In this document: in pieces, positions 18,737 through 27,744 of the stretch
Position numbering within the stretch: position 1 is the first letter of the stretch
Layout: each line of letters begins with the position of its first letter
Assembly (NCBI RefSeq): GCF_016900355.1
Contig: NZ_JACJKA010000018.1
Span: 1 to 64,000 of the forward strand
Reading direction: 5' to 3'
Origin: Bacteroides mediterraneensis
GTDB taxonomy: Bacteria; Bacteroidota; Bacteroidia; Bacteroidales; Bacteroidaceae
DNA: 64,000 bases
Program-made: the position numbers and the translations under genes
The notes under the pieces: model-generated
Database searches by the model: none
Seen by the model: the letters and a program-made list of their open reading frames with translations, nothing else
Told to the model about the DNA's origin: nothing

Positions 18737-19246
18737 ATGCAAGAGATCAGTTTTCGTGACGATATCCTACCGCTGAAGGACAAGCTTTTCAGATTAGCCC
18801 TGCGTATTACGTTCGACCGGGCTGAGGCGGAAGACATTGTTCAGGATGCACTGATTAAAGTGTGGAACAAACGCGACGAATGGGCGCAGCTGGAATCGGT
18901 AGAAGCCTATTGTCTGACGGTTGTCCGCAATCTGGCCATTGACCGAAGTCAGAAAAAAGAAGCTCAGAATCTGGAACTGACTCCTGAAACGCAAGAAATG
19001 CCGGATGCATTGACTCCTGAAAGCCAAATGGAACGGGATGAACAGTTCCGGCTGGTGCACAGGCTGATAAACGAACTTCCTGAGAAGCAACGGACCATCG
19101 TACAGCTCAGGGATATTGAAGGTAAGAGTTATAAGGAAATTGCGGAGGTGCTGGACATTACAGAAGAGCAAGTGAAGGTAAACCTTTTCAGAGCTCGCCA
19201 GCGCATCAAGTTAAAATATAGTGAAATAAACGATTATGGACTATAA
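18737..19246 (+). CDS. RNA polymerase sigma factor, ECF family
   Basis: The 169-residue protein has only sigma-70 regions 2 and 4, the mark of the extracytoplasmic function group. Region 2 is seen in RLALRITFDRAEAEDIVQDALIKVWNKRDEW (read in two parts) and region 4 in LPEKQRTIVQLRD and YKEIAEVLDITEEQVKVNLFRARQRIK. The next gene overlaps its end by 11 bases and encodes a single-helix membrane protein, a classic sigma/anti-sigma pairing. The upstream GTAAC-16-CGTC elements suggest that the factor transcribes its own operon. The signal it answers is unknown. Confidence 0.9.
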   Translation: MQEISFRDDILPLKDKLFRLALRITFDRAEAEDIVQDALIKVWNKRDEWAQLESVEAYCLTVVRNLAIDRSQKKEAQNLELTPETQEMPDALTPESQMERDEQFRLVHRLINELPEKQRTIVQLRDIEGKSYKEIAEVLDITEEQVKVNLFRARQRIKLKYSEINDYGL

Positions 19247-19715
19247 GTACATTGAACAACTTCTGGAACGCTATTGGAACTGTGAAACTTCCGTAGAGGA
19301 AGAACAGATTCTACGGATTTTCTTTCAGCAGAAAGAGATTCCTGCTTATTTGCGCCGTTACCGTTCTTTGTTTACTTATCAGGAGGCAGCAGGCGAGATG
19401 AAGCTGGGTGAAGATTTTGATCAGCGTGTGCTGGCAGAAATTGAACGTCCGGTGGTAAAGGCCAAACGACTGACGCTGTATACGCGCTTTATGCCGTTGT
19501 TTAAGGCTGCAGCCATGATGATTCTGCTTTTCACCTTGGGTGGTGTGGTAAAACATGCGGCAGGTGACGGAGATACTTCAGGCATCGTTTATGTATACGA
19601 CCAATACGAGAATCGTCAGGGAGACCCTCAGGTTGCTTATGAAGGTGATTCGTTGAGAACCTTGATGAAAGAAACTTCTCCCAAGCCCAGGCTGGAGGAG
19701 AACAATAACAGATAG
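19236..19715 (+). CDS. Probable membrane-bound anti-sigma factor
   Basis: The 159-residue protein has a soluble N-terminal part (about 1-90) with the helical opening YIEQLLERYWNCETSVEEEQ, one membrane helix (about 88-108, FKAAAMMILLFTLGGVV), and a short extracytoplasmic tail with many charged residues. The YWNCETSxEEE pattern resembles the start of Bacteroidetes anti-sigma proteins, but I see no full zinc-binding HxxxCxxC motif. The 11-base overlap with the sigma gene indicates coupled translation. The role as sigma inhibitor is inferred from layout and topology. Confidence 0.7.
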   Translation: MDYKYIEQLLERYWNCETSVEEEQILRIFFQQKEIPAYLRRYRSLFTYQEAAGEMKLGEDFDQRVLAEIERPVVKAKRLTLYTRFMPLFKAAAMMILLFTLGGVVKHAAGDGDTSGIVYVYDQYENRQGDPQVAYEGDSLRTLMKETSPKPRLEENNNR

Positions 19716-19823
19716 AACATTTTCATTTGCTTTTATATAAATATAGTTAGTGCTTATTAGAACTTAAAACAACAATGAGGCTGTGAAGTTTCAATTCTCT
19801 CAAAATTAATCTACTAACTAGAT

Positions 19824-19860
19824 AAAAAAGGATTACCGCGTGAGCAGTAATCCTTTTTTG
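19824..19860 (+). terminator. Terminator after the sigma/anti-sigma operon
   Basis: A 13-pair stem (AAAAAAGGATTAC at 19824-19836 against GTAATCCTTTTTT at 19847-19859) with a T-rich 3' side. The 108 bases before it (19716-19823) hold nothing I recognise. Confidence 0.85.
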
Positions 19861-19950
19861 TTTGGAGCAAGTCCGGAAACTTCCGATGGGGAAAGAGGGG
19901 AATATTCTTTTTTCGCTATTTTTGCATCAGATTTTGAATAAGGTTACTAC

Positions 19951-20229
19951 ATGTTTACAGTAATAGGTGTCATGTTCGGTGGAATAGCAATAGGCTTTCT
20001 GCTTCGTCGTCAGAGATTATCCTGGATTGGTAGGGTGATTACCGTCTTGATCTGGGTACTTTTGTTCCTCTTAGGAGTGGAAGTGGGCGGAAACCGCCGG
20101 ATTGTGGAAGGGTTGGCTACCTTGGGAGGAGAAGCGTTGATGATTGCCCTGGCTTGTGTACTGGGAAGTTGTGTCCTGGCTTGGGGGTTGTGGCATTGGC
20201 TGTATAAGAGGAAAGGGAGAAGCGTATGA
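19951..20229 (+). CDS. LysO family lysine exporter, N-terminal part (split gene)
   Basis: This 92-residue membrane protein with about three helices corresponds to the first third of LysO (YbjE), an inner-membrane exporter of L-lysine that in E. coli is one chain of about 299 residues. The FLLGVEVGGNRRIVEGLATLG segment, ending in helices, is characteristic of the LysO N-terminus. Its stop overlaps the start of the next gene as ATGA (20226-20229). The two products add up to 292 residues, matching one full LysO. The two chains probably assemble into one transporter. Confidence 0.8.
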   Translation: MFTVIGVMFGGIAIGFLLRRQRLSWIGRVITVLIWVLLFLLGVEVGGNRRIVEGLATLGGEALMIALACVLGSCVLAWGLWHWLYKRKGRSV

Positions 20230-20828
20230 AAGGAAGCTTGATTATTGTAGGCTTTTTTGTATTAGGAACCTTGTGTGGAGCTTTTCATCTGCTTCCTTTC
20301 GAGGTGGGGGAGAGTGACATCAGCTTCTATGCGTTGTGCGGTTTGATGTTCAGTGTGGGATTGAGCATCGGAAATGATCCGCAGACCTTGAAGAACTTCC
20401 GGGCCTTGAATCCGCGACTGGTTTTTCTGCCTGTAGCCACTATTTTGGGCACGTTAGCGGCCGCAGCCTTGGTCAGTTTGCTGTTGCCCCACCGGAGTAT
20501 GGCCGATTGCATGGCAGTGGGCTCCGGTATGGGTTATTATTCGTTATCCAGTATTTTTATCACCGAGTATAAGGGACCTGAATTGGGGACGGTGGCGTTG
20601 TTGTCGAATATCTTTCGTGAGATTATGACGCTGTTAGGTGCTCCTTTGCTGGTTCGCTGGTTTGGCAATCTGGCACCTATCTCTTCGGGAGGAGCCACGA
20701 CGATGGATACCACTTTGCCCATCATTACCCGTTGTTCCGGACAGCAGTTTGTCATCGTGTCCATCTTTCATGGGTTTGTGACCGACTTCAGCGTACCTTT
20801 TCTGGTCACTTTCTTTTGTTCTTTATAG
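20226..20828 (+). CDS. LysO family lysine exporter, C-terminal part (split gene)
   Basis: The 200-residue protein has about six membrane helices and matches the C-terminal two thirds of LysO. Landmarks are the GLMFSVGLSIGND segment, VGSGMGYYSLSSIFITEY, LLSNIFREIMTLLGAPLLVRW and the GGATTMDTTLPIITR block, which contain the residues conserved in this exporter family. It starts inside the stop of the preceding gene (ATGA), which should couple the two. The in-frame ATG and hydrophobic start argue for a real gene rather than a sequencing frameshift. Lysine or a related amino acid is the likely substrate. Confidence 0.83.
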   Translation: MKGSLIIVGFFVLGTLCGAFHLLPFEVGESDISFYALCGLMFSVGLSIGNDPQTLKNFRALNPRLVFLPVATILGTLAAAALVSLLLPHRSMADCMAVGSGMGYYSLSSIFITEYKGPELGTVALLSNIFREIMTLLGAPLLVRWFGNLAPISSGGATTMDTTLPIITRCSGQQFVIVSIFHGFVTDFSVPFLVTFFCSL

Positions 20829-20847
20829 AAGTGCCTTCGTTATCGAT

Positions 20848-20902
20848 AAAAAGACAGCCTCCGGCATTAAATTTTCTTTTCGTGCCGGGGGCTGTCCTTT
20901 TC
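20848..20902. terminator. Bidirectional terminator
   Basis: A long stem (AAAAGACAGCCTCCGGCA at 20849-20866 against TGCCGGGGGCTGTCCTTTT at 20883-20901) with A and T runs at its two ends, between converging lysO and murF-alr genes. Confidence 0.8.
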
Positions 20903-20924
20903 TTTATCAATGTAGTCGGAAGAA

Positions 20925-23390
20925 TCAGTCTTGATAGTATACTCTCTTTACACGGTTGGAAACGCTCGTCAGGATTTCGTACGGAATTGTTTCCAATATA
21001 TCCGAGAGTACCGTTACCGGAAGATCATCGCCGAAGATAATGGCTTTGTCACCTTCCTTGCAGTCGATGTCGGTCACGTCAATCATGCACACATCCATAC
21101 AGATGTTTCCTACGTAAGGAGCTTTCTGTCCGTTGACCAGGCAATAGCCATGTCCGTTGCCCAAGTGTCGATTCAGACCGTCGGCATATCCGATAGGAAT
21201 CGCTGCGATACGGGAATCGCGTGTCAGAACACCTTTCCGGCTGTAACCCACGGTATCGTCAGCAGGTACATTGTGGATTTGCAGGATAGTGGTCTTCAGG
21301 GTGGTAACATTATGCAGTATCTTATTGGTAAACGGGTCAATGCCGTAGAGTCCGATTCCCAGACGAACCATGTCGAATTGTGCGCCCGGGTAGCGTTCGA
21401 TACCCGCCGTGTTACAGATGTGGCGGATGATTTTATGCTTGAACCCCTGTTGAAGTTCGGTGGAGGCTGCTTCGAAAGTTTCTATCTGGTGGCGGGTAAA
21501 GGCATCAAAACGTTCTGCATCACTTCCTACCAGGTGAGAGAATACAGATCGGGGGATGACCGCACTTTGTTTTTGCAGGCGTTGTACAAGCTGAGGCATC
21601 TCTTCTGGAGCAAATCCTAAGCGGTGCATGCCGGTATCAATCTTGATGTGAATTGGGAAATTGCTCACTCCTTCGCGTTCGGCTGCTTTAATCAGTTCTT
21701 CCAGCAGATGGAAACTGTATACTTCCGGTTCCAGACGATAGTCGAACATGGTTTTGAAGGCAGTAACCTCCGGGTTCATAATCATAATGGAGCTGTTGAT
21801 ACCAGCTTTTCGCAAATCGGCTCCTTCGTCGGCTACAGCTACAGCCAAGTAATCTACTCGTTGGTCTTCCAAGGTCTTGGCGATTTCAAAAGAACCGGCT
21901 CCATAGGCAGAGGCTTTCACCATGCAGACCATCTTGACTCCCGGTTTCAATTTGTTCCGGTAGTGGTTCAAGTTATCTACCAAGGCATTCAGGTTGATTT
22001 CAAGAATGGTTTCGTGTACCTTCAATTCCAATGCGTCGGTGATGTCATCGAAATGGAACACACGGGCCCCTTTTATCAGAATATCTTCGTTATGCAGTTG
22101 GTTGAGCAGACCTGAGTTCAGTAGTTCTGCAGTATTCTGGAAGAAATCCTTCTGAATTTCAAACCGGCCGGCTGCCGCAGAAATTTCTTCACCAACTCCG
22201 ATGATATGATCTACTTTCCGGCTGTGTACCAAGTCGGCCACCTGACGGTAGAGCAACTTGCTGCTTTGTCCGCTTTCCAGCATGTCAGAAAGAATCAGTG
22301 TACGCTTGCGGGTTTTGTCTTCCGAGCGTCTCATCATGAAATCCAGTGCAATGTCAAGAGAGGCAAAGTCGGAATTGTAGCTGTCGTTGATCAATGTACA
22401 ACCGTTTTTCCCTTCTTTCACTTCCAGGCGCATGGCTACCGGTTCCAGGTGAAGCATGCGTTCAGCGATGGCTTCGGGTGGAACCATCAGGTAGAGCGCT
22501 ACGGCCAAACAATGCAGGGAGTTCTCAATGGACGCATCGTCGATGAACGGAATGCGGTATTCCTTGAAGAATCCCAGGTAGCGGTATTTGATGGTGGTGC
22601 CTGTATCGTCTTTCAAGATTTTCTCGATGAAGAGCGGCCGTTCTGAATCTTTGGTAGACCAAGCAATTTCACGGGCCGTGAACAAGGATTTGGTCACGCA
22701 GCTGGCAATGAGTTCGTTGTCACCGTTGTACACAATGACATCGCAGTCTTTAAACAATTGCAGCTTTTCCATGCACTTTTCCTGCAGGGAAGAGAAATTC
22801 TCCTGATGTGCTCCGCCGATATTGGTCAGAATGCCGATGGTAGGTTGGATGATGGGACGCAGAGCTTCCATTTCACCCATTTCAGAAATACCGGCTTCAA
22901 AGATGCCCAATTCAGTATGTTCGTTCATGAGCCAGACAGACAGAGGCACGCCAATTTGTGAGTTATAGCTTCTTGGAGAGCGGGTAATAACACGGTCAGG
23001 ACTGAGCAGCTGATACAACCACTCTTTGACGACGGTCTTTCCATTGCTTCCCGTGATACCGATGACAGGTACCTGGAACTGTTCCCGATGCTTGGAAGCC
23101 AGTCGCTGCAAGGCTTTCAACGGGTTGGGGACAATCAGAAAATTAGCGTCCTGATAAGAGGAAGCCGTTTCAGGTATTTCATTCACGACGAAATTGCGTA
23201 CTCCTTTCTGATAGAGATCTGGGATGTACTTGTGACCGTCGTTACGTTTTGTTTTCAAAGCAAAAAACAGGGTCTCTTCCGGGAAACACAAGGATCGACT
23301 GTCTGTTAGGATCCAGTCGATGGTAGCGGGCGTGTTTCCTCTGCGTTCAGCTCCCAAGATGGAAGTTATTTCTTCAATAGTGCTTGACAT
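20925..23390 (-). CDS. Fused MurF (UDP-MurNAc-tripeptide:D-Ala-D-Ala ligase) and alanine racemase
   Basis: This 821-residue fusion makes both the D-alanine and the final cytoplasmic peptidoglycan precursor. The first half (about 1-440) is MurF: ATP site GITGSNGKTVVKEW, GIFEAGISEMGEM, NDSYNSDFASLDIAL. The second half (about 455-821) is alanine racemase: PLP lysine in VCMVKASAYGAGSFEIA, HIKIDTGMHRLGF, the catalytic tyrosine in DTVGYSRKG and AAIPIGYADGLNR. The same fusion is known in other Bacteroidetes. ATG 23390 (MSSTIEEITSILG) fits the family start; the open frame before it is not protein-like. It overlaps the upstream GSCFA gene by 25 bases. I leave the symbol empty because it is a fusion. 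Confidence 0.93.
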   Translation of the reverse strand: MSSTIEEITSILGAERRGNTPATIDWILTDSRSLCFPEETLFFALKTKRNDGHKYIPDLYQKGVRNFVVNEIPETASSYQDANFLIVPNPLKALQRLASKHREQFQVPVIGITGSNGKTVVKEWLYQLLSPDRVITRSPRSYNSQIGVPLSVWLMNEHTELGIFEAGISEMGEMEALRPIIQPTIGILTNIGGAHQENFSSLQEKCMEKLQLFKDCDVIVYNGDNELIASCVTKSLFTAREIAWSTKDSERPLFIEKILKDDTGTTIKYRYLGFFKEYRIPFIDDASIENSLHCLAVALYLMVPPEAIAERMLHLEPVAMRLEVKEGKNGCTLINDSYNSDFASLDIALDFMMRRSEDKTRKRTLILSDMLESGQSSKLLYRQVADLVHSRKVDHIIGVGEEISAAAGRFEIQKDFFQNTAELLNSGLLNQLHNEDILIKGARVFHFDDITDALELKVHETILEINLNALVDNLNHYRNKLKPGVKMVCMVKASAYGAGSFEIAKTLEDQRVDYLAVAVADEGADLRKAGINSSIMIMNPEVTAFKTMFDYRLEPEVYSFHLLEELIKAAEREGVSNFPIHIKIDTGMHRLGFAPEEMPQLVQRLQKQSAVIPRSVFSHLVGSDAERFDAFTRHQIETFEAASTELQQGFKHKIIRHICNTAGIERYPGAQFDMVRLGIGLYGIDPFTNKILHNVTTLKTTILQIHNVPADDTVGYSRKGVLTRDSRIAAIPIGYADGLNRHLGNGHGYCLVNGQKAPYVGNICMDVCMIDVTDIDCKEGDKAIIFGDDLPVTVLSDILETIPYEILTSVSNRVKRVYYQD

Positions 23391-24352
23391 GACTTTATTT
23401 CCTTTTGAACATCTAAGTACGGTAATTTTTCTTTTAACTCCTCTATCTTTAACAGTATTTGACTTAAAAAGGTTTGATAGGCTTCCGTTTCGGGATTGAA
23501 AGGCTTGTGGGCCAATCCACGTCGTATCTTTTCCCATTCTTTCAGGAAAGAGAGGGTGGAAGGAGTGAAACAACAATTGCTGAAACATTCCCAAATATAT
23601 TGGATGGCGAGGGGAGACGGATGCATCATGTCGTCGGCATAGAAACGGTAATCCCGCAGTTCATCCATCATAATTTCATAGGAGGGAAAATAGTGACAGA
23701 AATCGAGTTCCTGGCAAATCTTGTCGGTAGCCAGCAATAGATTGGCCTTGCTGAGCTGGTTGCCGTGAAGTCCGTCTTTGAGGTGACGGATTGGGCTGAC
23801 TGTAAACAGGCATTGCAAGTTGGGCCGAAGTGTGTGAAGCTGTTGGAGAAGAGGAATATAGGCAGCGGCAATTTCCTCCGCACTGACCATTCTCCTTTCA
23901 AAGAGACGGGCTGGCAACTTGTGACAGTTACCTACAATGGCTCCATTTTCTTTCCATGTATACACGAAGGAGGATCCCCAGGTGATGAGTATCCAGTCGG
24001 CTTGTAGCAGATTCGCATGCCCTTTACGGATGCGTTCGTTGATTTTTCCCAGGCATTCTTCCTGTGAGGCAGCCGAAAAACAGCTGTGATGCATCAGGCT
24101 GTACCATGTATCGTCTGTATGGTGTAAGTCCTTCGGCTCGTAACAAGTTCCTTCCAGCAGGCATTGTATGGAAGTGGCAATCGACAGGGGATTGTATAAT
24201 ACTCCGAAAGGATTCATGTCGCAGGTGAATTTGTTCTCCATCAGCAGATTACCGATATGCTCGGAAAAGCAGGACCCCCAAATCATCAATTTGTCAGAAT
24301 GATGTAGCTTCGGCCCCTTGACTGGTAGTTCAACTTTTGTCCTAAATTCCAT
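23366..24352 (-). CDS. GSCFA domain-containing protein
   Basis: The 328-residue protein has the naming motif of the GSCFA family near its start (MIWGSCFSEHIGNLL, about residues 24-38), followed by NPFGVLYNPLSIA and later WILITWGSSFVYT, TVSPIRHLKDGLHGNQLSKA and YAD-DMMHPSPLAIQYIW. These resemble SGNH/GDSL hydrolase blocks (Ser in GSCFS, His in DDMMHPS), so an esterase or deacetylase role is possible; no member's substrate is known to me. It precedes murF-alr on the same strand and overlaps it by 25 bases, so co-translation with cell-wall genes is likely. Confidence 0.88.
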   Translation of the reverse strand: MEFRTKVELPVKGPKLHHSDKLMIWGSCFSEHIGNLLMENKFTCDMNPFGVLYNPLSIATSIQCLLEGTCYEPKDLHHTDDTWYSLMHHSCFSAASQEECLGKINERIRKGHANLLQADWILITWGSSFVYTWKENGAIVGNCHKLPARLFERRMVSAEEIAAAYIPLLQQLHTLRPNLQCLFTVSPIRHLKDGLHGNQLSKANLLLATDKICQELDFCHYFPSYEIMMDELRDYRFYADDMMHPSPLAIQYIWECFSNCCFTPSTLSFLKEWEKIRRGLAHKPFNPETEAYQTFLSQILLKIEELKEKLPYLDVQKEIKSCQALLKK

Positions 24353-24436
24353 AATCAGAGAAAATTTACTGCAAATGTAAATACATTATGTATATTTGTG
24401 CTATTTTTGTACGATTAAAGTTAACAAAGAATAAGG

Positions 24437-26344
24437 ATGGAACAGACAACTTCATACGATTTGTTGAATAAGATAGATAGCCCTGAGGATTTACGGAAAC
24501 TTTCTGTCGAGGCGTTGCCGGAGGTCTGTCATCAACTGCGCAATAAGATTATAGATGAGTTATCTTGCAATCCAGGACATTTTGCGTCCAGTTTAGGGGT
24601 TGTAGAATTGACGGTAGCTCTTCATTATGTATATCAGACACCCTACGACCGCATTGTTTGGGATGTGGGTCATCAAGCCTACGGGCATAAAATCCTGACG
24701 GGGCGTCGCGATCGTTTTTATACCAATCGAAAATTAAACGGTATTTGTCCTTTCCCTTCTCCTGCGGAGAGTGAATATGATACATTCACTTGTGGACATG
24801 CATCTAATTCAATTTCTGTGGCACTTGGAATGGCTGTAGCGGCTGCCCGAAAAGGAGAAGATAACCGTCATGTGGTGGCGGTTATCGGCGATGGGTCCAT
24901 GAGTGGCGGCTTGGCTTTTGAAGGCTTGAACAATGCATCTTCTACTCCGAATAATCTTCTGATTATTCTGAACGACAACAATATGGCCATTGACCGTAGT
25001 GTGGGAGGTATGAAGCAGTATTTGATGAATTTGCATACCTCCGAAGGATATAATCGGTTGCGGAATGCGTTGTCGCAGAAACTTTACCGTTTGGGAATTT
25101 TGAACGATGAACGCCGGAAGAGCCTGATACGTTTCAATAACAGTCTGAAATCCATGCTGATGCAACAGCAGAATATCTTTGAGGGACTGAATATCCGTTA
25201 TTTTGGTCCGATAGACGGACACGATGTGACGGCCCTGACAAGGGTGTTGCGAGAAATCAAGGACATGAAGGGTCCGAAGCTGCTGCATATCCATACCCGT
25301 AAGGGAAAAGGCTTCAAGCCGGCGGAAGAATCGGCCACGGTGTGGCATGCTCCTGGCCTTTTTGATAAAGAGACCGGGGAACGTATTGTTTCCGATACCA
25401 CGGGGATGCCTCCCTTGTTTCAGGAAGTATTTGGAAATACGTTACTGGAACTGGCCCGCAAGAATGAGAAGATTGTGGGTGTGACACCGGCTATGCCATC
25501 AGGGTGCTCCATGAACATCATGATGAAAGAAATGCCCGACCGGGTATTTGATGTAGGTATTGCAGAAGGCCATGCCGTTACTTTCTCTGGTGGTATGGCG
25601 AAGGAAGGGTTGTTGCCGTTCTGTAATGTATATTCTTCTTTCATGCAGCGGGCATATGATAATATTATCCATGATGTGGCTATTCAGAAACTGAATGTGG
25701 TACTCTGCCTGGACCGTGCCGGTTTGGTGGGAGAAGACGGACCTACCCATCATGGGGCCTTTGATATGGCTTATCTGCGTCCGATACCCAATCTGGTCAT
25801 TGCTTCTCCTTATGATGAACATGAATTGCGCCGGTTGATGTATACGGCACAGCTTCCCAATATGGGACCTTTTGTCATCCGTTATCCTCGTGGACGAGGT
25901 GTGCTGACCGACTGGGAATGCCCGTTGGAGGCAGTAGAGGTGGGAAAAGGAAGAAAACTGAAAGACGGAACCGATTTGGCTGTCATTACCATCGGACCGA
26001 TAGGCAATAAGGCCGCTGCTGCGATAGACCGAGCCGAAAAGGAACTGGGTTGCAGCGTGGCTCATTATGATTTGCGTTTCTTGAAGCCGCTGGATGAAGA
26101 ACTGCTGCATGAAGTCGGAAAGAAATTCACACGTATATTGACCGTGGAAGATGGAGTTCGTAACGGCGGTATGGGTAGTGCCATACTGGAGTTTATGAGT
26201 GACCATGGCTATTGTCCACAGGTGAAGCGACTGGGGTTGCCTGATCGTTTTGTGCAGCATGGTCCGGTCAAGGATTTGTATGCCATTTGTGGCATTGATG
26301 AGGAAAGTATATTGAACACAATCACTCAGATAATCAAGATATGA
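24437..26344 (+). CDS. dxs: 1-deoxy-D-xylulose-5-phosphate synthase
   Basis: First enzyme of the MEP isoprenoid pathway; it joins pyruvate and glyceraldehyde 3-phosphate with thiamine diphosphate. The 635-residue length is normal. It shows the cofactor-binding motif [29 protein letters not shown], the start of the pyrimidine domain [30 protein letters not shown], and the C-terminal transketolase domain. Two tandem -7-like elements (TATATTTG at 24391-24398 and TATTTTTG at 24402-24409) precede it. Its stop overlaps the trkA start as ATGA. Confidence 0.96.
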   Translation: MEQTTSYDLLNKIDSPEDLRKLSVEALPEVCHQLRNKIIDELSCNPGHFASSLGVVELTVALHYVYQTPYDRIVWDVGHQAYGHKILTGRRDRFYTNRKLNGICPFPSPAESEYDTFTCGHASNSISVALGMAVAAARKGEDNRHVVAVIGDGSMSGGLAFEGLNNASSTPNNLLIILNDNNMAIDRSVGGMKQYLMNLHTSEGYNRLRNALSQKLYRLGILNDERRKSLIRFNNSLKSMLMQQQNIFEGLNIRYFGPIDGHDVTALTRVLREIKDMKGPKLLHIHTRKGKGFKPAEESATVWHAPGLFDKETGERIVSDTTGMPPLFQEVFGNTLLELARKNEKIVGVTPAMPSGCSMNIMMKEMPDRVFDVGIAEGHAVTFSGGMAKEGLLPFCNVYSSFMQRAYDNIIHDVAIQKLNVVLCLDRAGLVGEDGPTHHGAFDMAYLRPIPNLVIASPYDEHELRRLMYTAQLPNMGPFVIRYPRGRGVLTDWECPLEAVEVGKGRKLKDGTDLAVITIGPIGNKAAAAIDRAEKELGCSVAHYDLRFLKPLDEELLHEVGKKFTRILTVEDGVRNGGMGSAILEFMSDHGYCPQVKRLGLPDRFVQHGPVKDLYAICGIDEESILNTITQIIKI

Positions 26345-27678
26345 AAATTATTATAGCAGGTGCGGGTGCGGTCGGTACTCACTTGGCCAAACTGCTTTCG
26401 GGCGAAAAACAGGATATTATCCTGATGGACGAAGACGAGGGCAAACTGAGTGCCATGGGAAGCAACCTGGACCTTATGACGGTAAACTTGTCGCCCACTT
26501 CCATTAATGGTCTGAAAGAGGCTGGGGTAGCTGGAGCAGATTTGTTTATCGGGGTAATGCCCGATGAGAGTCGCAATATGACAGCTTGTATGCTTGCCAC
26601 CAGTCTGGGCGCGAAGAAGACAGTGGCTCGTATTGATAATTATGAGTACCTGTTGCCTAAGCACAAGGAGTTTTTTGCCAAATTGGGTGTACATTCCCTG
26701 ATTTATCCGGAAATGCTGGCAGCCCGTGACATTGTAGATGCCGTAAAGATGAGCTGGATCCGGCAATGGTGGGAATTTGCCGGAGGTGCGTTGGTTCTGT
26801 TGGGAACCAAGATGCGCGAGCAGGCAGAGATTCTGAATGTGCCTTTGCATGAGCTGGGAGGAAGAAACATACCTTTCCATATTGTAGCTATCAAGCGGGG
26901 GAATGAGACGATTATTCCGCGTGGTGATGATGTGATTAAGTTGAATGATGTGGTCTATTTTACGACGACCAAGAAATACATTCCTTATATCCGTAAAATT
27001 TCCGGAAAAGAGAATGAGGCGGATGTGCGGAATGTCATGATTATGGGCGGAAGCCGCATTGCTGTACGTACGGTGCAATACATGCCTGAGTACATGAAAG
27101 CCAAAATTATTGAAAGCGACCTTGCCCGGTGTAACCGGTTGACAGAACTGGTAGACGATGGAGTTATGGTGATTAATGGAGACGGGCGTGACATTCAGCT
27201 TTTGCTGGAAGAAGGCATCAAAAACACAGAAGCCTTCGTGGCACTGACAGGTAATTCTGAAACCAATATCCTGGCCTGCCTGGCTGCCAAACGGATGGGA
27301 GTGACCAAGACGGTGGCGGAAGTGGAAAATGTGGATTATATCAGTATGGCAGAGAGCCTGGATATCGGAACGGTTATCAATAAGAAATTCATTGCCGCCA
27401 GTCACATTTACCAGATGATGCTTGACGCGGATGTGTCGAATGTGAAATGTCTGACTTTTGCCAATGCGGATGTGGCAGAGTTTATTGTTAAGCCGGGCGC
27501 GAAGATTACAAAGCAGCCGGTGAAAGATTTGGGCTTACCGAAAGGAGCTACTATTGGTGGACTGATTCGGAATGGAGAAGGTATTCTGGTTACCGGTAAT
27601 ACCATGATTCAGGAAAACGATCATGTGGTGGTTTTCTGTCTTGGAATGATGATAAAAAAACTGGAAAAATATTTTTAA
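26341..27678 (+). CDS. trkA: Trk potassium uptake protein TrkA
   Basis: TrkA is the cytoplasmic NAD-binding regulator of the Trk/Ktr potassium channel. The 445-residue protein has the usual duplicated layout: RCK-N at about 1-140 ([20 protein letters not shown], Rossmann glycines), RCK-C at about 145-225, a second RCK-N at about 230-355 ([18 protein letters not shown]), and a second RCK-C to the end. It overlaps dxs by four bases. The membrane partner TrkH is not encoded next to it or elsewhere in this window, though I recall it following trkA in related genomes. Confidence 0.92.
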   Translation: MKIIIAGAGAVGTHLAKLLSGEKQDIILMDEDEGKLSAMGSNLDLMTVNLSPTSINGLKEAGVAGADLFIGVMPDESRNMTACMLATSLGAKKTVARIDNYEYLLPKHKEFFAKLGVHSLIYPEMLAARDIVDAVKMSWIRQWWEFAGGALVLLGTKMREQAEILNVPLHELGGRNIPFHIVAIKRGNETIIPRGDDVIKLNDVVYFTTTKKYIPYIRKISGKENEADVRNVMIMGGSRIAVRTVQYMPEYMKAKIIESDLARCNRLTELVDDGVMVINGDGRDIQLLLEEGIKNTEAFVALTGNSETNILACLAAKRMGVTKTVAEVENVDYISMAESLDIGTVINKKFIAASHIYQMMLDADVSNVKCLTFANADVAEFIVKPGAKITKQPVKDLGLPKGATIGGLIRNGEGILVTGNTMIQENDHVVVFCLGMMIKKLEKYF

Positions 27679-27744
27679 CAGCCTTTTCTCGTGCTGTAGT
27701 GGTAGACGAATGAGTCTGGATACGTTATCCCAAATAAAAAGACT

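Noticed and set aside
26326-27405. Long antisense frame (359 residues) opposite trkA
   Set aside because: Shadow of trkA; rich in His, Gln and Arg in the pattern of a reverse-complement of a real gene.
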